DNA of 64,000 nucleotides. Origin: Pseudoalteromonas luteoviolacea. GTDB taxonomy: Bacteria > Pseudomonadota > Gammaproteobacteria > Enterobacterales > Alteromonadaceae. Positions 25,053-33,619 of the stretch are shown here, piece by piece (position 1 is the stretch's first letter; every line of letters begins with the position of its first letter). A program made the translations under genes and the position numbers. The stretch spans positions 692,001 through 756,000 of the forward strand of contig NZ_JWIC01000010.1 of assembly GCF_000814765.1 (NCBI RefSeq), written 5' to 3'. The notes beneath the pieces were generated by a model. The model searched no databases and was not told where the DNA came from. It saw only the letters and a program-made list of their open reading frames with translations.

Positions 25053-25748
25053 ATGAAAGAAAATCGCTTTCAGCGCGTAAAACGAATATTGGAACAACGC
25101 CAAACGGATTTGACTGTGTGCCTCGATGAAGTGCACAAACACCATAATTTATCCGCAATCGTAAGAACAGCTGACGCAGTGGGCTGTCACTATGTTCATG
25201 CTGTTTGGCCTCAAGATCAAAGACGCTTAACTAATAACACCTCCGGCGGTAGTAAAAACTGGGTTGATACTCAAATGCATGATGATATCGACCAAGCAGT
25301 TGCAAAAATTCGTGAACAAAACCCAGGGATCCAACTGCTTGCTACGAACTTGAGTGATACTGCTGTCGACTTTAGAGAAATCGATTATACCAAGCCAACA
25401 GCGGTGATAGTTGGCCAAGAGCGCTTAGGTATTTCTGATAGAGCACTTGAACATGCCGATCAACACATCGTGATCCCTATGGCAGGCATGGTGCAATCTC
25501 TGAATGTATCGGTTGCCGCAGCACTCATTCTTTATGAGGCACAGAGACAAAGAGAAGAAGCAGGTATGTACCAGCGCAAAGATATGTTAGACCCTAAAGT
25601 AAAACACACGCTGCTATTTGAAGGATGCCACCCAATTATCGCCAACCGTTGCAATGAAAAAGGCCTCCCTTACCCTGAACTAGATGATGAAGGTGAGATC
25701 ATTGCAGACGAAACGTTTTGGAACACGTTGAAATTTAGTAAAAAGTAA
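25053..25748 (+). CDS. trmH: tRNA (guanosine18-2'-O)-methyltransferase TrmH
   Basis: 231-aa SPOUT methyltransferase. N-terminal RFQRVKRILEQRQTDLTV, motif 1 HNLSAIVRTADAVG, motif 2 VIVGQERLGIS and motif 3 VIPMAGMVQSLNVSVAAAL form the knotted SAM site. ATG at 25053 is preferred over the TTG at 25050. recG begins eight bases after the stop, matching the conserved trmH-recG pair. Confidence 0.95.
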   Translation: MKENRFQRVKRILEQRQTDLTVCLDEVHKHHNLSAIVRTADAVGCHYVHAVWPQDQRRLTNNTSGGSKNWVDTQMHDDIDQAVAKIREQNPGIQLLATNLSDTAVDFREIDYTKPTAVIVGQERLGISDRALEHADQHIVIPMAGMVQSLNVSVAAALILYEAQRQREEAGMYQRKDMLDPKVKHTLLFEGCHPIIANRCNEKGLPYPELDDEGEIIADETFWNTLKFSKK

Positions 25749-25756
25749 GGATTTCT

Positions 25757-27841
25757 ATGTCTAGCCCTAATTTAGCTAATTACCCAATTACAGACTTAAA
25801 AGGTGTTGGCCCTAAAGCCGCTGAACGATTGGCTAAATTAGGCATAGCAAGTGTTCAAGATATGCTTTTTCACTTGCCGCTGAGGTATGAAGACCGAGCG
25901 AAGACATACTCCATCGCCACATTAATGCCACACATGCACGTCAGTGTAGAGGGAGAGATAGAGCAAGCCAATATCACATTTGGTAAACGCCGTATGCTCA
26001 TGTGCCAGATCAATGATGGTACTGGTAGGCTTACCTTACGATTTTTTAATTTCTCTGCGGCCCAAAAAAACGCCATGCAACCGGGCAAAATTATGCGCTG
26101 CTTTGGCGAAGCGCGCCGTGGTCGCGTCGGTCTTGAAATGGCGCACCCTGAATACAGTATCAAAGATGCGACGCAAGAAACGAGTACAATAGAAGACACA
26201 CTCACCCCTGTTTACTCAACCACTGAAGGCCTCAAGCAACTCAGTATACGTGCAATTGCTGAGCAAGCCGTTCAGTTACTGCACAAATATGATATTGAAG
26301 ATCATTTACCAGCTCAATTCAGGCCGAATCAACTCAGTCTAAAAGAGGCACTTTTGCTACTGCATGCACCACCGCAGGATATCGATTTGAGCCAATTAGA
26401 GTTAGGTCAGCACCCTGCGCAACAACGCCTTGCGTTTGAAGAGCTGCTCGCACAAAACTTAAGCCTTTTAAAGCTCAGACAAAAAAGTCAGGCAGTGAAA
26501 GCTGTCGCATTGCCACCAACGAACCAAATTGAAGCTGAGTTTTTAGCACAGTTACCATTTAAGCCGACCAATGCACAAAGCAGAGTTGTTAGTGAGATAA
26601 AACAAGATTTGCAAAAGCCAGAGCCCATGTTGCGTCTTGTGCAAGGAGATGTTGGTTCTGGTAAAACTCTGGTTGCCGCTCTAAGTGCTTTAACAGCAAT
26701 CTCACAGGGTTATCAAGTTGCACTCATGGCACCCACAGAGATCCTGTCAGAGCAACATGCACTCAATTTTACCAACTGGTTTACAGCGTTAAATATAGAA
26801 ACCTGTTGGCTGGGCGGCAAAACCAAAGGCAAAGAACGTAAAGAAACACTCGAAAAAATAGCCTCAGGACAAGCCCAAATGGTGGTCGGCACCCATGCAC
26901 TCTTTCAAGAGCAAGTTAACTTTTCTAATCTCGCACTCATTATTATCGATGAACAGCATAGATTTGGCGTACACCAACGGCTATCACTCAGAGAAAAGGG
27001 AAAATTTGATGACTGCTACCCTCATCAATTAGTCATGACGGCCACCCCTATTCCGCGAACACTTGCCATGACAGCATATGCTGATTTGGAAACTTCGGTG
27101 ATCGATGAACTGCCGCCAGGAAGAACCCCAATTACCACGGTAGCTGTCCCTGATACTCGCCGAGATGAGGTGATTAAACGCGTTAAAAGTGCCTGTATTG
27201 AGCAAAATAGGCAAGTTTATTGGGTATGTACACTGATCGATGAGTCTGAAGTACTACAATGCCAAGCAGCGGAAGATACTGCACAGCAGCTCACCAAGTT
27301 GTTACCTGAGCTAAAAGTCGCTCTCGTACATGGCCGCATGAAAGCCCAAGAGAAGCAGCAGATAATGGCTGATTTTAAGTCTGGTAATTACCATGTACTC
27401 GTTGCCACCACCGTTATAGAGGTCGGCGTGGACGTTCCGAATGCCAGCTTAATTATAATTGAAAACCCTGAACGTCTTGGGCTTGCTCAATTGCACCAAC
27501 TCAGGGGCCGTGTTGGACGTGGCGCAATTGCATCACATTGCTTACTCTTATATCACGCACCGCTGTCTAATACGGCACAAAAACGACTTGGCGTGCTCAG
27601 AGACAGCAATGACGGTTTTATAATCGCTGAAAAAGATTTAGAGATCAGAGGACCCGGTGAAGTACTCGGTACTAAACAAACGGGATTGGTGGATTTGAAA
27701 ATTGCCGATTTAACACGCGATAAGCACATGCTGCCCAGTATACGAGGTATCGCGTTTTCATTGTTAAATCAGCACCAAGCGTCTGTGGATCCTCTGATCA
27801 CGCGTTGGATGGGCAACAGAAGTGAGTTTGCTATGGCTTAA
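25757..27841 (+). CDS. recG: ATP-dependent DNA helicase RecG
   Basis: 694-aa superfamily 2 helicase that remodels stalled forks and Holliday junctions. The N-terminal wedge/OB domain includes LKGVGPKAAERLAKLGI and LPLRYEDRAK. Helicase motifs: I (GDVGSGKTLVA), II (IIIDEQHRFGV, a DEQH variant), III (MTATPIPRTLAMT), V (VATTVIEVGVDVPNA) and VI (QLRGRVGRG). The C-terminal GPGEVLGTKQTGL is typical. It follows trmH by eight bases. Its stop overlaps that of the convergent gloA by four bases. Confidence 0.97.
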   Translation: MSSPNLANYPITDLKGVGPKAAERLAKLGIASVQDMLFHLPLRYEDRAKTYSIATLMPHMHVSVEGEIEQANITFGKRRMLMCQINDGTGRLTLRFFNFSAAQKNAMQPGKIMRCFGEARRGRVGLEMAHPEYSIKDATQETSTIEDTLTPVYSTTEGLKQLSIRAIAEQAVQLLHKYDIEDHLPAQFRPNQLSLKEALLLLHAPPQDIDLSQLELGQHPAQQRLAFEELLAQNLSLLKLRQKSQAVKAVALPPTNQIEAEFLAQLPFKPTNAQSRVVSEIKQDLQKPEPMLRLVQGDVGSGKTLVAALSALTAISQGYQVALMAPTEILSEQHALNFTNWFTALNIETCWLGGKTKGKERKETLEKIASGQAQMVVGTHALFQEQVNFSNLALIIIDEQHRFGVHQRLSLREKGKFDDCYPHQLVMTATPIPRTLAMTAYADLETSVIDELPPGRTPITTVAVPDTRRDEVIKRVKSACIEQNRQVYWVCTLIDESEVLQCQAAEDTAQQLTKLLPELKVALVHGRMKAQEKQQIMADFKSGNYHVLVATTVIEVGVDVPNASLIIIENPERLGLAQLHQLRGRVGRGAIASHCLLLYHAPLSNTAQKRLGVLRDSNDGFIIAEKDLEIRGPGEVLGTKQTGLVDLKIADLTRDKHMLPSIRGIAFSLLNQHQASVDPLITRWMGNRSEFAMA

Positions 27842-28224
27842 TTAAATAAGTCATTGCTCTCTATCACTTCAACCTGATAGCCATCGGGATCTGTTACAAA
27901 AAAGAACCTAGCAACCAGTTTATTCAGCTGTTTTAGCGTCTTAATATCCGTCGGAGCATAACCGTTTGACTGTGCTTTCTCCCAAATCGCCTTGAGATTA
28001 TCAGTGCTAAATGCCAAATGCCCATAACCATCACCTAAGTGATAACCATCTGTTTTATCAAAATTATGAGTTAACTCTAATTCAAATTCACTCTCTTGAT
28101 TACTTAAATAAGTTAGGGAGAAGCTTTCGAACTCTATAGACCTTTTTACCTCTAACTCAAATAATTCATGGTAGAATTTAATAGAGTGTTTCAGGTCTTT
28201 TACTCGAACCATAGAATGTATCAT
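27838..28224 (-). CDS. gloA: Lactoylglutathione lyase-like glyoxalase I
   Basis: 128-aa VOC-fold protein. The four expected metal ligands are present: His in MIHSMVRVKDL, Glu in FELELTHN, His in GYGHLAFSTDN and Glu in GYQVEVIES. This fits glyoxalase I, which isomerises the methylglyoxal-glutathione adduct. The longest frame starts at 28248, but ATG at 28224 begins with the conserved MIHSMVRV. It is divergent from the ribbon-helix-helix gene. A second VOC enzyme with another substrate cannot be excluded. Confidence 0.82.
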   Translation of the reverse strand: MIHSMVRVKDLKHSIKFYHELFELEVKRSIEFESFSLTYLSNQESEFELELTHNFDKTDGYHLGDGYGHLAFSTDNLKAIWEKAQSNGYAPTDIKTLKQLNKLVARFFFVTDPDGYQVEVIESNDLFN

Positions 28225-28246
28225 TTTAGCCAATGGAGCCTCCTTC

Positions 28247-28513
28247 ATGTGCGAACTCTACGCATCTCAAACACCGGAATTATACCAAGTCACTAAAAAG
28301 TCGATTCGCGTGCAAGGCGTCGTCACGAGCTTGGCATTGGAAAACAAAGTTTGGCAAATACTTGAAGAAATAGCAGACCGAGAACAAATCAGTGTGGCTC
28401 ACTTTATTTCTACTCTTTATCAAGAGTCTATTGAAAAACATGGCCATGTTAATAACTTGGCGTCTCTTCTGAGGATCTCTTGCCTTACTTATCTACAGCA
28501 TTGTACTGACTGA
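28247..28513 (+). CDS. Ribbon-helix-helix domain protein
   Basis: 88-aa protein with a ribbon-helix-helix fold of the RHH_4 type: a beta strand (KSIRVQGVVTSLAL) followed by helices (KVWQILEEIADREQI, SVAHFISTLYQESI). Such proteins usually bind DNA as dimers. It is divergent from gloA with only a short shared upstream region, so it might regulate gloA or itself; that is inference. No toxin partner is adjacent, so it is not called an antitoxin. Confidence 0.7.
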   Translation: MCELYASQTPELYQVTKKSIRVQGVVTSLALENKVWQILEEIADREQISVAHFISTLYQESIEKHGHVNNLASLLRISCLTYLQHCTD

Positions 28514-28640
28514 ATCACCAAAAGAGGTAGTAACCTAATACTACAAAAGGATTTGCAAAAAATTTTTGTAACTCTTTCACATTACTAGTAAAGGCTATAG
28601 ACTTGTCTACCAAATATTTGACCGTTAAAGCACTTTAGCT

Positions 28641-29318
28641 ATGAAATCTCAGTTTGGTAGGCGCGCCTTCACCCATATGGAACTATATAGCTTGTTTAAT
28701 GGCTACATTTACGGTGACGAAAAGCTAAAGCGAGAACAGCCCAAACACTGGCACTTTTGGCTGCCTATTTTGGCATATTATACCGGTGCATATAGTGATG
28801 AATTAGGTAGTTTAAACTTAAATGATCTCACTAAAGTTGGCTCAGTTCACACATTTAGTTTCCATACTCATGGCAAAATTCAACATAGAATTGTACCCAT
28901 CCACAATGCTCTCTGGCATGCCGGTTTAGAGCAATACATACAATTCGTTAAAGAGTCAGGCCACAGTCGCCTACTATTTGATCTACCATCTAAGTCAAAC
29001 CGTTATAGCGAAAAAGTACGTATATGGTTTTCAGGAGAAGGTGAACGATTAGGTTACTTGCAAAAGTGTGGTCTACCAAATGTTGATCAGCAAGGTCTTA
29101 AAACTGCAATTAGTAGCTTAAGGTTAAACTTTGAACAGCAAATATATATCTCTGCGATTCAATTGGGAAATCGATCGGCAATGAGTTATTTACTTGGCTT
29201 AAAAGAAGGTGGGGATAGTGTTGAAGCACCAAATATTGACTTGTTAGCTCGAGTTGTAAAGCCTGTGCGAGTGATAAATAACAATATATCCTGGCAAAGG
29301 TTCACCGAACGCCACTAA
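28641..29318 (+). CDS. Tyrosine recombinase-like protein lacking catalytic residues
   Basis: 225-aa protein that aligns with the catalytic domain of phage-type integrases: FWLPILAYYTGAYSDELGSL corresponds to the usual W-L-P-L-L-x-Y-T-G-A-R-x-x-E-L, and RIVPIHNALW to the R-x-x-P-I-H-x-x-L strand. The catalytic first Arg is replaced by Tyr (TGAYSDEL). The His-x-x-Arg box is absent; the corresponding stretch reads AISSLRLNFEQ. The N-terminal core-binding domain is missing. It is therefore probably inactive as a recombinase: a decayed integrase or a repurposed DNA-binding protein. No att duplication, tRNA or cargo was seen. A 9-bp inverted repeat follows it. Confidence 0.6.
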   Translation: MKSQFGRRAFTHMELYSLFNGYIYGDEKLKREQPKHWHFWLPILAYYTGAYSDELGSLNLNDLTKVGSVHTFSFHTHGKIQHRIVPIHNALWHAGLEQYIQFVKESGHSRLLFDLPSKSNRYSEKVRIWFSGEGERLGYLQKCGLPNVDQQGLKTAISSLRLNFEQQIYISAIQLGNRSAMSYLLGLKEGGDSVEAPNIDLLARVVKPVRVINNNISWQRFTERH

Positions 29319-29329
29319 CCATTCAATAT

Positions 29330-29365
29330 CGTAGTAAGCAAACTTATTCAAGTCCACTTACTACG
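29330..29365. repeat. Inverted repeat after the recombinase-like gene
   Basis: CGTAGTAAG (29330-29338) and CTTACTACG (29357-29365), 18-base loop, no T-run. It could be a terminator-like stem for either converging gene or a protein-binding site. Confidence 0.4.
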
Positions 29366-29373
29366 CTAACGCT

Positions 29374-30249
29374 TTATAACGACTTGATGTACTGAGTAAA
29401 TTCGTTACCTAATGATTCATCTTTCATGGCATACTGAACAATCGCTTTAAGATAGCCAAGCTTATCACCACAATCATGAGCTATACCACTCATATGGAAT
29501 GCCTCAACTGTATCTGTTTCCATTAACATATCTATGGCATCTGTTAGCTGGATCTCACTTCCCGCACCGACAGGTGTTCTTTTCAAAAGCGGCCAAATTT
29601 TACTAGATAGGACATAACGCCCAACAACAGCTAGGTTTGATGGTGCTTCTGCTTGATTAGGCTTCTCAACCATAGATTTGATAGCCGTGCTTTGCCCTGG
29701 CGACAACTCAATGCCATTAATATCAGCGATACCATATTTACTGACATCTTCATATGGTACTGGCTCCAGCATGATTTGGCTATTGCCATTTTCTTGGAAA
29801 CGTTTAACCATGGCAGCTAAGTTTTCGCTGCGCTGATCAGCGCTATATTCATCCAAAATGACATCAGGTAGCACAACGATGAAATCATCATCTCCAACGA
29901 TTGGCTTAGCACACAAGACTGCATGTCCAAGACCTTTTGCTTCACCTTGTCTTACATGCATAATTGTGACGTCTTCAGGACAAATAGAGCGGATTTCATC
30001 CAATAACTTTCTCTTCACTCGCTTTTCCAATGTAGCCTCTAGCTCAAAGCTTGTGTCAAAGTGGTTTTCAATTGCATTCTTTGAAGAGTGAGTTACCAAA
30101 ACAATTTCTTTTACACCAGCAGATACGCACTCCTTTACGATGTATTGAATAAGCGGCTTATCTACAACCGGTAACATTTCCTTTGGGATTGCTTTTGTTG
30201 CTGGCAACATGCGAGTACCCAAACCCGCAACAGGGATAACTGCTTTCAT
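29374..30249 (-). CDS. galU: UTP-glucose-1-phosphate uridylyltransferase
   Basis: 291-aa enzyme making UDP-glucose for polysaccharides and osmoprotection. N-terminal nucleotide-binding VIPVAGLGTRMLPATKAIPKE with the catalytic Lys context VDKPLIQYIV, then GEAKGLGHAV, FIVVLPDVIL and MVEKPNQAEAPSNLAVVGRY. Length is normal. Single gene, upstream of hpf on the same strand but separated from it by the hpf terminator. Confidence 0.96.
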   Translation of the reverse strand: MKAVIPVAGLGTRMLPATKAIPKEMLPVVDKPLIQYIVKECVSAGVKEIVLVTHSSKNAIENHFDTSFELEATLEKRVKRKLLDEIRSICPEDVTIMHVRQGEAKGLGHAVLCAKPIVGDDDFIVVLPDVILDEYSADQRSENLAAMVKRFQENGNSQIMLEPVPYEDVSKYGIADINGIELSPGQSTAIKSMVEKPNQAEAPSNLAVVGRYVLSSKIWPLLKRTPVGAGSEIQLTDAIDMLMETDTVEAFHMSGIAHDCGDKLGYLKAIVQYAMKDESLGNEFTQYIKSL

Positions 30250-30360
30250 ATGTGTTCGCTATTGAATTATATTTTCTTAAGGTAAAGTCTAATTCTATCT
30301 TACATAGCAATTGTGTGAAATGTCTAAAGTAAAATAAAAATTCGCTCAAATTGCCATTGT

Positions 30361-30384
30361 AAAAAAGGGGTCTTGTGACCCCTT
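30361..30384 (-). terminator. Terminator of hpf
   Basis: AAGGGGTC-TTGT-GACCCCTT; on the minus strand followed by T6. Confidence 0.85.
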
Positions 30385-30390
30385 CAAGTA

Positions 30391-30747
30391 CTAATTTAAA
30401 TTCATTTCTTGTATTATTTCATGCGCTATTTCTGGTGTTGTACTTACCGGCTTTTCATGCTTATTTGCTTTGAGTTGCCCTTTTCGATGCTTTAATGACG
30501 CATCTAATTTTTTTGCAGCATTCGCAATAGCGGGATACATAACCTCATTGTCTCCCTTAACTGATATTCTAGATCCAGCGTAGTTTGTACTTATTTCCGT
30601 ATAGAATTTTTTATGCTCTTTACTAATGATAATATCGAGCGATAGCAATGAAGGAAAGTGATTGGCAATTTTTGAAAACTTTTCTTGTACATGCTGTTTC
30701 ACTGCATCTGTCATGTCTACATGATGACCAGAAAGATTAATCTTCAT
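30391..30747 (-). CDS. hpf: Ribosome hibernation promoting factor (HPF/RaiA family)
   Basis: 118-aa short-form hibernation factor. It begins MKINLSGHHVDMTDAVKQHV, has the double-stranded-RNA-binding-like fold segments (LDIIISKEHKKFYTEI, MYPAIANAAKKLDASLKHRK) and a 20-residue tail beyond the usual HPF end. HPF/RaiA proteins bind the 30S decoding centre in stationary phase and prevent translation. A GGAAG ribosome site lies close to the ATG. The upstream promoter carries a palindrome in its spacer. HPF and RaiA are hard to separate at this length. Confidence 0.9.
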   Translation of the reverse strand: MKINLSGHHVDMTDAVKQHVQEKFSKIANHFPSLLSLDIIISKEHKKFYTEISTNYAGSRISVKGDNEVMYPAIANAAKKLDASLKHRKGQLKANKHEKPVSTTPEIAHEIIQEMNLN

Positions 30748-30780
30748 AGGATCTTCCTTTTTTTATTTACCCTATAAATA

Positions 30781-30809
30781 AGTATTGGAGCATACCTTCC
30801 AATTCTCAA
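30781..30809 (-). promoter_or_regulatory. hpf promoter with palindromic operator in the spacer
   Basis: On the minus strand TTGAGA, 17-base spacer, AATACT. The 20-bp interrupted palindrome ATTGGA-N8-TCCAAT (30784-30803) sits between and over the core elements, where a bound protein would block RNA polymerase. The remaining gap to 31020 shows no gene. Confidence 0.5.
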
Positions 30810-31021
30810 GGGCAAATTTAAGAAAATTGTCATGATGTGGTTATCATTTTGATTTAAGTCATATTAATATGCGACCCAAAATAAGACTGAAACTAAATAA
30901 ATGGTAATTGGGTTTTACGCGAAAATACCTCTCTTTTCACAAAGAAGGCTGACAAAGTCTTAAAAACAATAAATTTTTAATACGTTATGAAATTGACTGT
31001 CTCATTGAGTAATTTGCAGGC

Positions 31022-31049
31022 ATTAAAAAAGCCCCCATTTCGGGAGCTT
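31022..31049 (-). terminator. Terminator of the DUF3718 gene
   Basis: On the minus strand AGCTCCC pairs with GGGGGCT (one G-U pair), followed by T6. Confidence 0.8.
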
Positions 31050-31071
31050 TTCATCTAAGCCGACTTATAAA

Positions 31072-31446
31072 TTATAAACCAGCTCTTTTCTTTATCTCTG
31101 CAATAAGTGGCGAGGCACCATGTCCATTGCTTTCTGCCCAAGCAATGTCTGCCCCATCTGATAGCGCACTTTTTGGTAACCCTTTGACAATTAACTTACC
31201 AGTTTCAACGGCATTACTTGCAATAGCATGGCGAAGAATATTATTACCATTACACTGGATTGAACCAAAGATATTACGAACTTTCACACGTGAACTCTTT
31301 AGCGCTTTACGAACACGCCCTTTATCATCCACTGCGATGTACTCGCATAATGTGATAGCCAACTGATCGTTTGCTTTAGTTTCCGAACTAAAAGAAAACG
31401 CGCCCAAACCAATACAAACACTTAACAAAACAGGTACAAATTTCAT
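31072..31446 (-). CDS. Exported DUF3718 protein
   Basis: 124-aa secreted or periplasmic protein. ATG at 31446 opens a clear signal peptide (MKFVPVLLSVCIGLGAF, cleavage likely after TKA); the longest frame from 31485 adds 13 residues ahead of it and is not used. The mature part matches DUF3718: LCEYIAVDDKGRVRKALKSS, then RNIFGSIQCNGNNILRHAI, with two conserved cysteines that may form a disulfide. The function of this Alteromonadales/Vibrionales family is unknown. Single gene with terminator. Confidence 0.8.
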   Translation of the reverse strand: MKFVPVLLSVCIGLGAFSFSSETKANDQLAITLCEYIAVDDKGRVRKALKSSRVKVRNIFGSIQCNGNNILRHAIASNAVETGKLIVKGLPKSALSDGADIAWAESNGHGASPLIAEIKKRAGL

Positions 31447-31524
31447 TGCCAATTCACCTAGCACTTTTTTATTACATAAGGACAAACACTATTGTAGCAA
31501 CACACACAACTGTTAGCAACAAAG

Positions 31525-32016
31525 TCATAATCCTTTATTCAAAGTTACGAACTTATAACGATATTTATTTCTGTCATCTGGCTCATGAACTTCGCTTTCA
31601 ACTTCTACCCAATTACCTGAAGAGGTATGGTCTGGGAACCTCGTATCCCCTTCAACATCCAAGTCAATGTATGTTAAATACAACCTTGTACATAATGGTA
31701 GAAACTGATTGTAAATATTTCCACCTCCGATGATCATAACCTCGTCTATTTTATCTACTAAAGCGAGCGCTTCTTCAGTAGACGTTGCAACCTCAATACC
31801 TTCGGCCTGATACTCTGCATTTCTTGTAATTACAATATTTCTTCTGCCGGGTAACGGACGACCAATCGATTCAAATGTTTTTCGGCCCATGATAACTGGC
31901 TTGCCTAGCGTTACTTTTTTGAAATGTTGTAGATCGGCAGGTAAGTGCCAAGGCATTTTATTATCATCCCCTATCACTCTATCCTTCGCCATCGCTGCTA
32001 TCATTGATATAACCAC
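31525..32016 (-). CDS. folA: Dihydrofolate reductase
   Basis: 163-aa enzyme reducing dihydrofolate with NADPH. Diagnostic: SMIAAMAKDRVIG, the MPWHLPADLQHFKKVT substrate loop, PVIMGRKTFESIGRPLPGR and MIIGGGNIYNQFL. The start is GTG at 32016: a GGAGAG ribosome site sits five bases before it, while the later ATG (32004) is too far and the TTG at 32028 is part of the ribosome site. It lies behind obgE, separated by a terminator. Confidence 0.95.
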   Translation of the reverse strand: MVISMIAAMAKDRVIGDDNKMPWHLPADLQHFKKVTLGKPVIMGRKTFESIGRPLPGRRNIVITRNAEYQAEGIEVATSTEEALALVDKIDEVMIIGGGNIYNQFLPLCTRLYLTYIDLDVEGDTRFPDHTSSGNWVEVESEVHEPDDRNKYRYKFVTLNKGL

Positions 32017-32043
32017 AATTCTCTCCAATAATAATTTTGTATT

Positions 32044-32066
32044 AAAAAAGGGCCAAACGGCCCTTT
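32044..32066 (-). terminator. Terminator of the rplU-rpmA-obgE operon
   Basis: AAAGGGCC-AAAC-GGCCCTTT, followed on the minus strand by a T-run. Confidence 0.85.
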
Positions 32067-32067
32067 A

Positions 32068-33213
32068 TTATCTTTCGTAGATAACTTCTACATCGTAGTC
32101 ATCTTCATCCCAGTCATCCCAATCATCATTTTCTTGAGTTGCCTGACGATGATAAGTATCCCACTTAAACTCAACCTCTTCTTGCTGTTCCTCGTCAAAT
32201 TTATCTCTTGGCAAGGTATCTAACAGGCCTTGTATATCGTAACATAATTGTTGAGTATTAAATTTATTCGCCGCAGATATGCGGTACACTTCTTTTGCAT
32301 CTAATTCTTGAGCAATGCGTTCACACACATCTTCTAACTCATCTTCCGCAAGCAAATCTATTTTATTTAATACCAACCAACGTGGCTTTTCCGCAAGCTT
32401 GGGACTGTATTGATGTAATTCATTGATAATGGCAAATGCGTTATCTACAGGATCTGTACCATCAACTGGCATCACATCCACAACATGCAACAACACTCTA
32501 CAACGCTCTAAATGCTTCAGGAATCGGATACCTAAGCCCGCACCATCAGATGCGCCTTCAATCAAACCAGGTATATCAGCGATAACAAATGACTTGTTGG
32601 CTTCAGGTCTCACAACACCGAGGTTCGGGACAAGTGTAGTAAACGGATAATCAGCCACTTTTGGTTTTGCCGCCGATACGCTGCGAATAAAGGTCGATTT
32701 ACCAGCATTAGGTAAGCCAAGCAGCCCAACATCCGCCAAAAGCATCAACTCAAGCTTTAAGTTTCTCACTTCACCTGGTGTCCCAAGTGTTTTCTGCCTC
32801 GGTGCACGGTTAGTACTGGATTTAAAACGTGTATTACCTAAACCATGGTAGCCACCTTTAGCGACAAGCAGCTTTTGTCCATGACGAGTTAAATCCCCCA
32901 AGCTCTCTTGAGTATCAACATCTGTAACACGAGTACCTACAGGCACTTTCAAAACGAGATCAACGCCTTTTTTGCCGGTGCAATTACGACCTTGACCATT
33001 TGTACCACGCTCAGCTCGATGAAATCGTTCAAACTGATAGTCAATTAAAGTATTGAGGTTTTCATCAGCCTCTAAAAATACGCTGCCGCCGTCGCCACCA
33101 TCACCGCCATCTGGACCACCATCTGGGACAAACTTCTCTCGACGGAACGAAACAACACCGCTTCCCCCATCGCCGGCTTCAGCACGGATCTCTACTTCAT
33201 CGACAAACTTCAT
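32068..33213 (-). CDS. obgE: Obg GTPase (ObgE/CgtA)
   Basis: 381-aa essential GTPase acting in 50S assembly and the stringent response. The glycine-rich Obg fold spans about 1-158 (AGDGGSGVVSFRREKFVPDG, DGGDGG). The G domain shows G1 GLPNAGKST, G3 DIPGLIEGAS and G4 LNKIDL. The acidic C-terminal tail (DDWDDWDEDDYDVE) is characteristic. Last gene of the classical rplU-rpmA-obgE cluster, 129 bases after rpmA with a terminator in between, so it may be expressed partly on its own. Confidence 0.97.
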   Translation of the reverse strand: MKFVDEVEIRAEAGDGGSGVVSFRREKFVPDGGPDGGDGGDGGSVFLEADENLNTLIDYQFERFHRAERGTNGQGRNCTGKKGVDLVLKVPVGTRVTDVDTQESLGDLTRHGQKLLVAKGGYHGLGNTRFKSSTNRAPRQKTLGTPGEVRNLKLELMLLADVGLLGLPNAGKSTFIRSVSAAKPKVADYPFTTLVPNLGVVRPEANKSFVIADIPGLIEGASDGAGLGIRFLKHLERCRVLLHVVDVMPVDGTDPVDNAFAIINELHQYSPKLAEKPRWLVLNKIDLLAEDELEDVCERIAQELDAKEVYRISAANKFNTQQLCYDIQGLLDTLPRDKFDEEQQEEVEFKWDTYHRQATQENDDWDDWDEDDYDVEVIYER

Positions 33214-33301
33214 GGTTACTCTCTTACTGGATTAGAATAGCAACAGCTATTATAGCAAGGTACGCTTAGCTGCTGATAAATAATATGTAGCTATAAAAAC
33301 A

Positions 33302-33327
33302 AAAAACCCCGCCTAAGCGGGGTTTTT
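33302..33327 (-). terminator. Terminator after rpmA
   Basis: AAAAACCCCGC-CTAA-GCGGGGTTTTT; partial separation of rpmA from obgE. Confidence 0.85.
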
Positions 33328-33342
33328 ATCAATCTTTACCGA

Positions 33343-33600
33343 TTACTCAGCAACGATGCTAACGTATTTACGGTTTAAAGGACCTTTAGTTTCGAAAACT
33401 ACTTTACCATCTGCTTTTGCAAAGATAGTGTGGTCTTTACCGATACCTGCGTTAGAACCAGCGTGGAACTTAGTACCACGTTGACGAACAAGGATGTTAC
33501 CCGCTAGAACTGATTCGCCACCGAAACGCTTAACACCTAGGCGTTTACTTTCTGAATCGCGACCGTTACGAGTACTACCAGCTGCCTTCTTATGTGCCAT
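33343..33600 (-). CDS. rpmA: Ribosomal protein bL27
   Basis: 85-aa large-subunit protein near the peptidyl transferase centre. MAHKKAAGSTRNGRDSESKR, then RLGVKRFGG and the RQRGTKFHAG signature. Nineteen bases after rplU, same operon. Confidence 0.98.
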   Translation of the reverse strand: MAHKKAAGSTRNGRDSESKRLGVKRFGGESVLAGNILVRQRGTKFHAGSNAGIGKDHTIFAKADGKVVFETKGPLNRKYVSIVAE

Positions 33601-33619
33601 CTTTCTGTACCTCTAAAAA

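Noticed and set aside
28247..28513. Antitoxin of a toxin-antitoxin pair
   Set aside because: The only neighbours are gloA (metabolic enzyme with intact ligands) and a recombinase-like gene; no toxin family is present.
28641..29318. Integrase of a prophage or genomic island
   Set aside because: No tRNA, att duplication, phage genes or compositional change around it, and key catalytic residues are missing.
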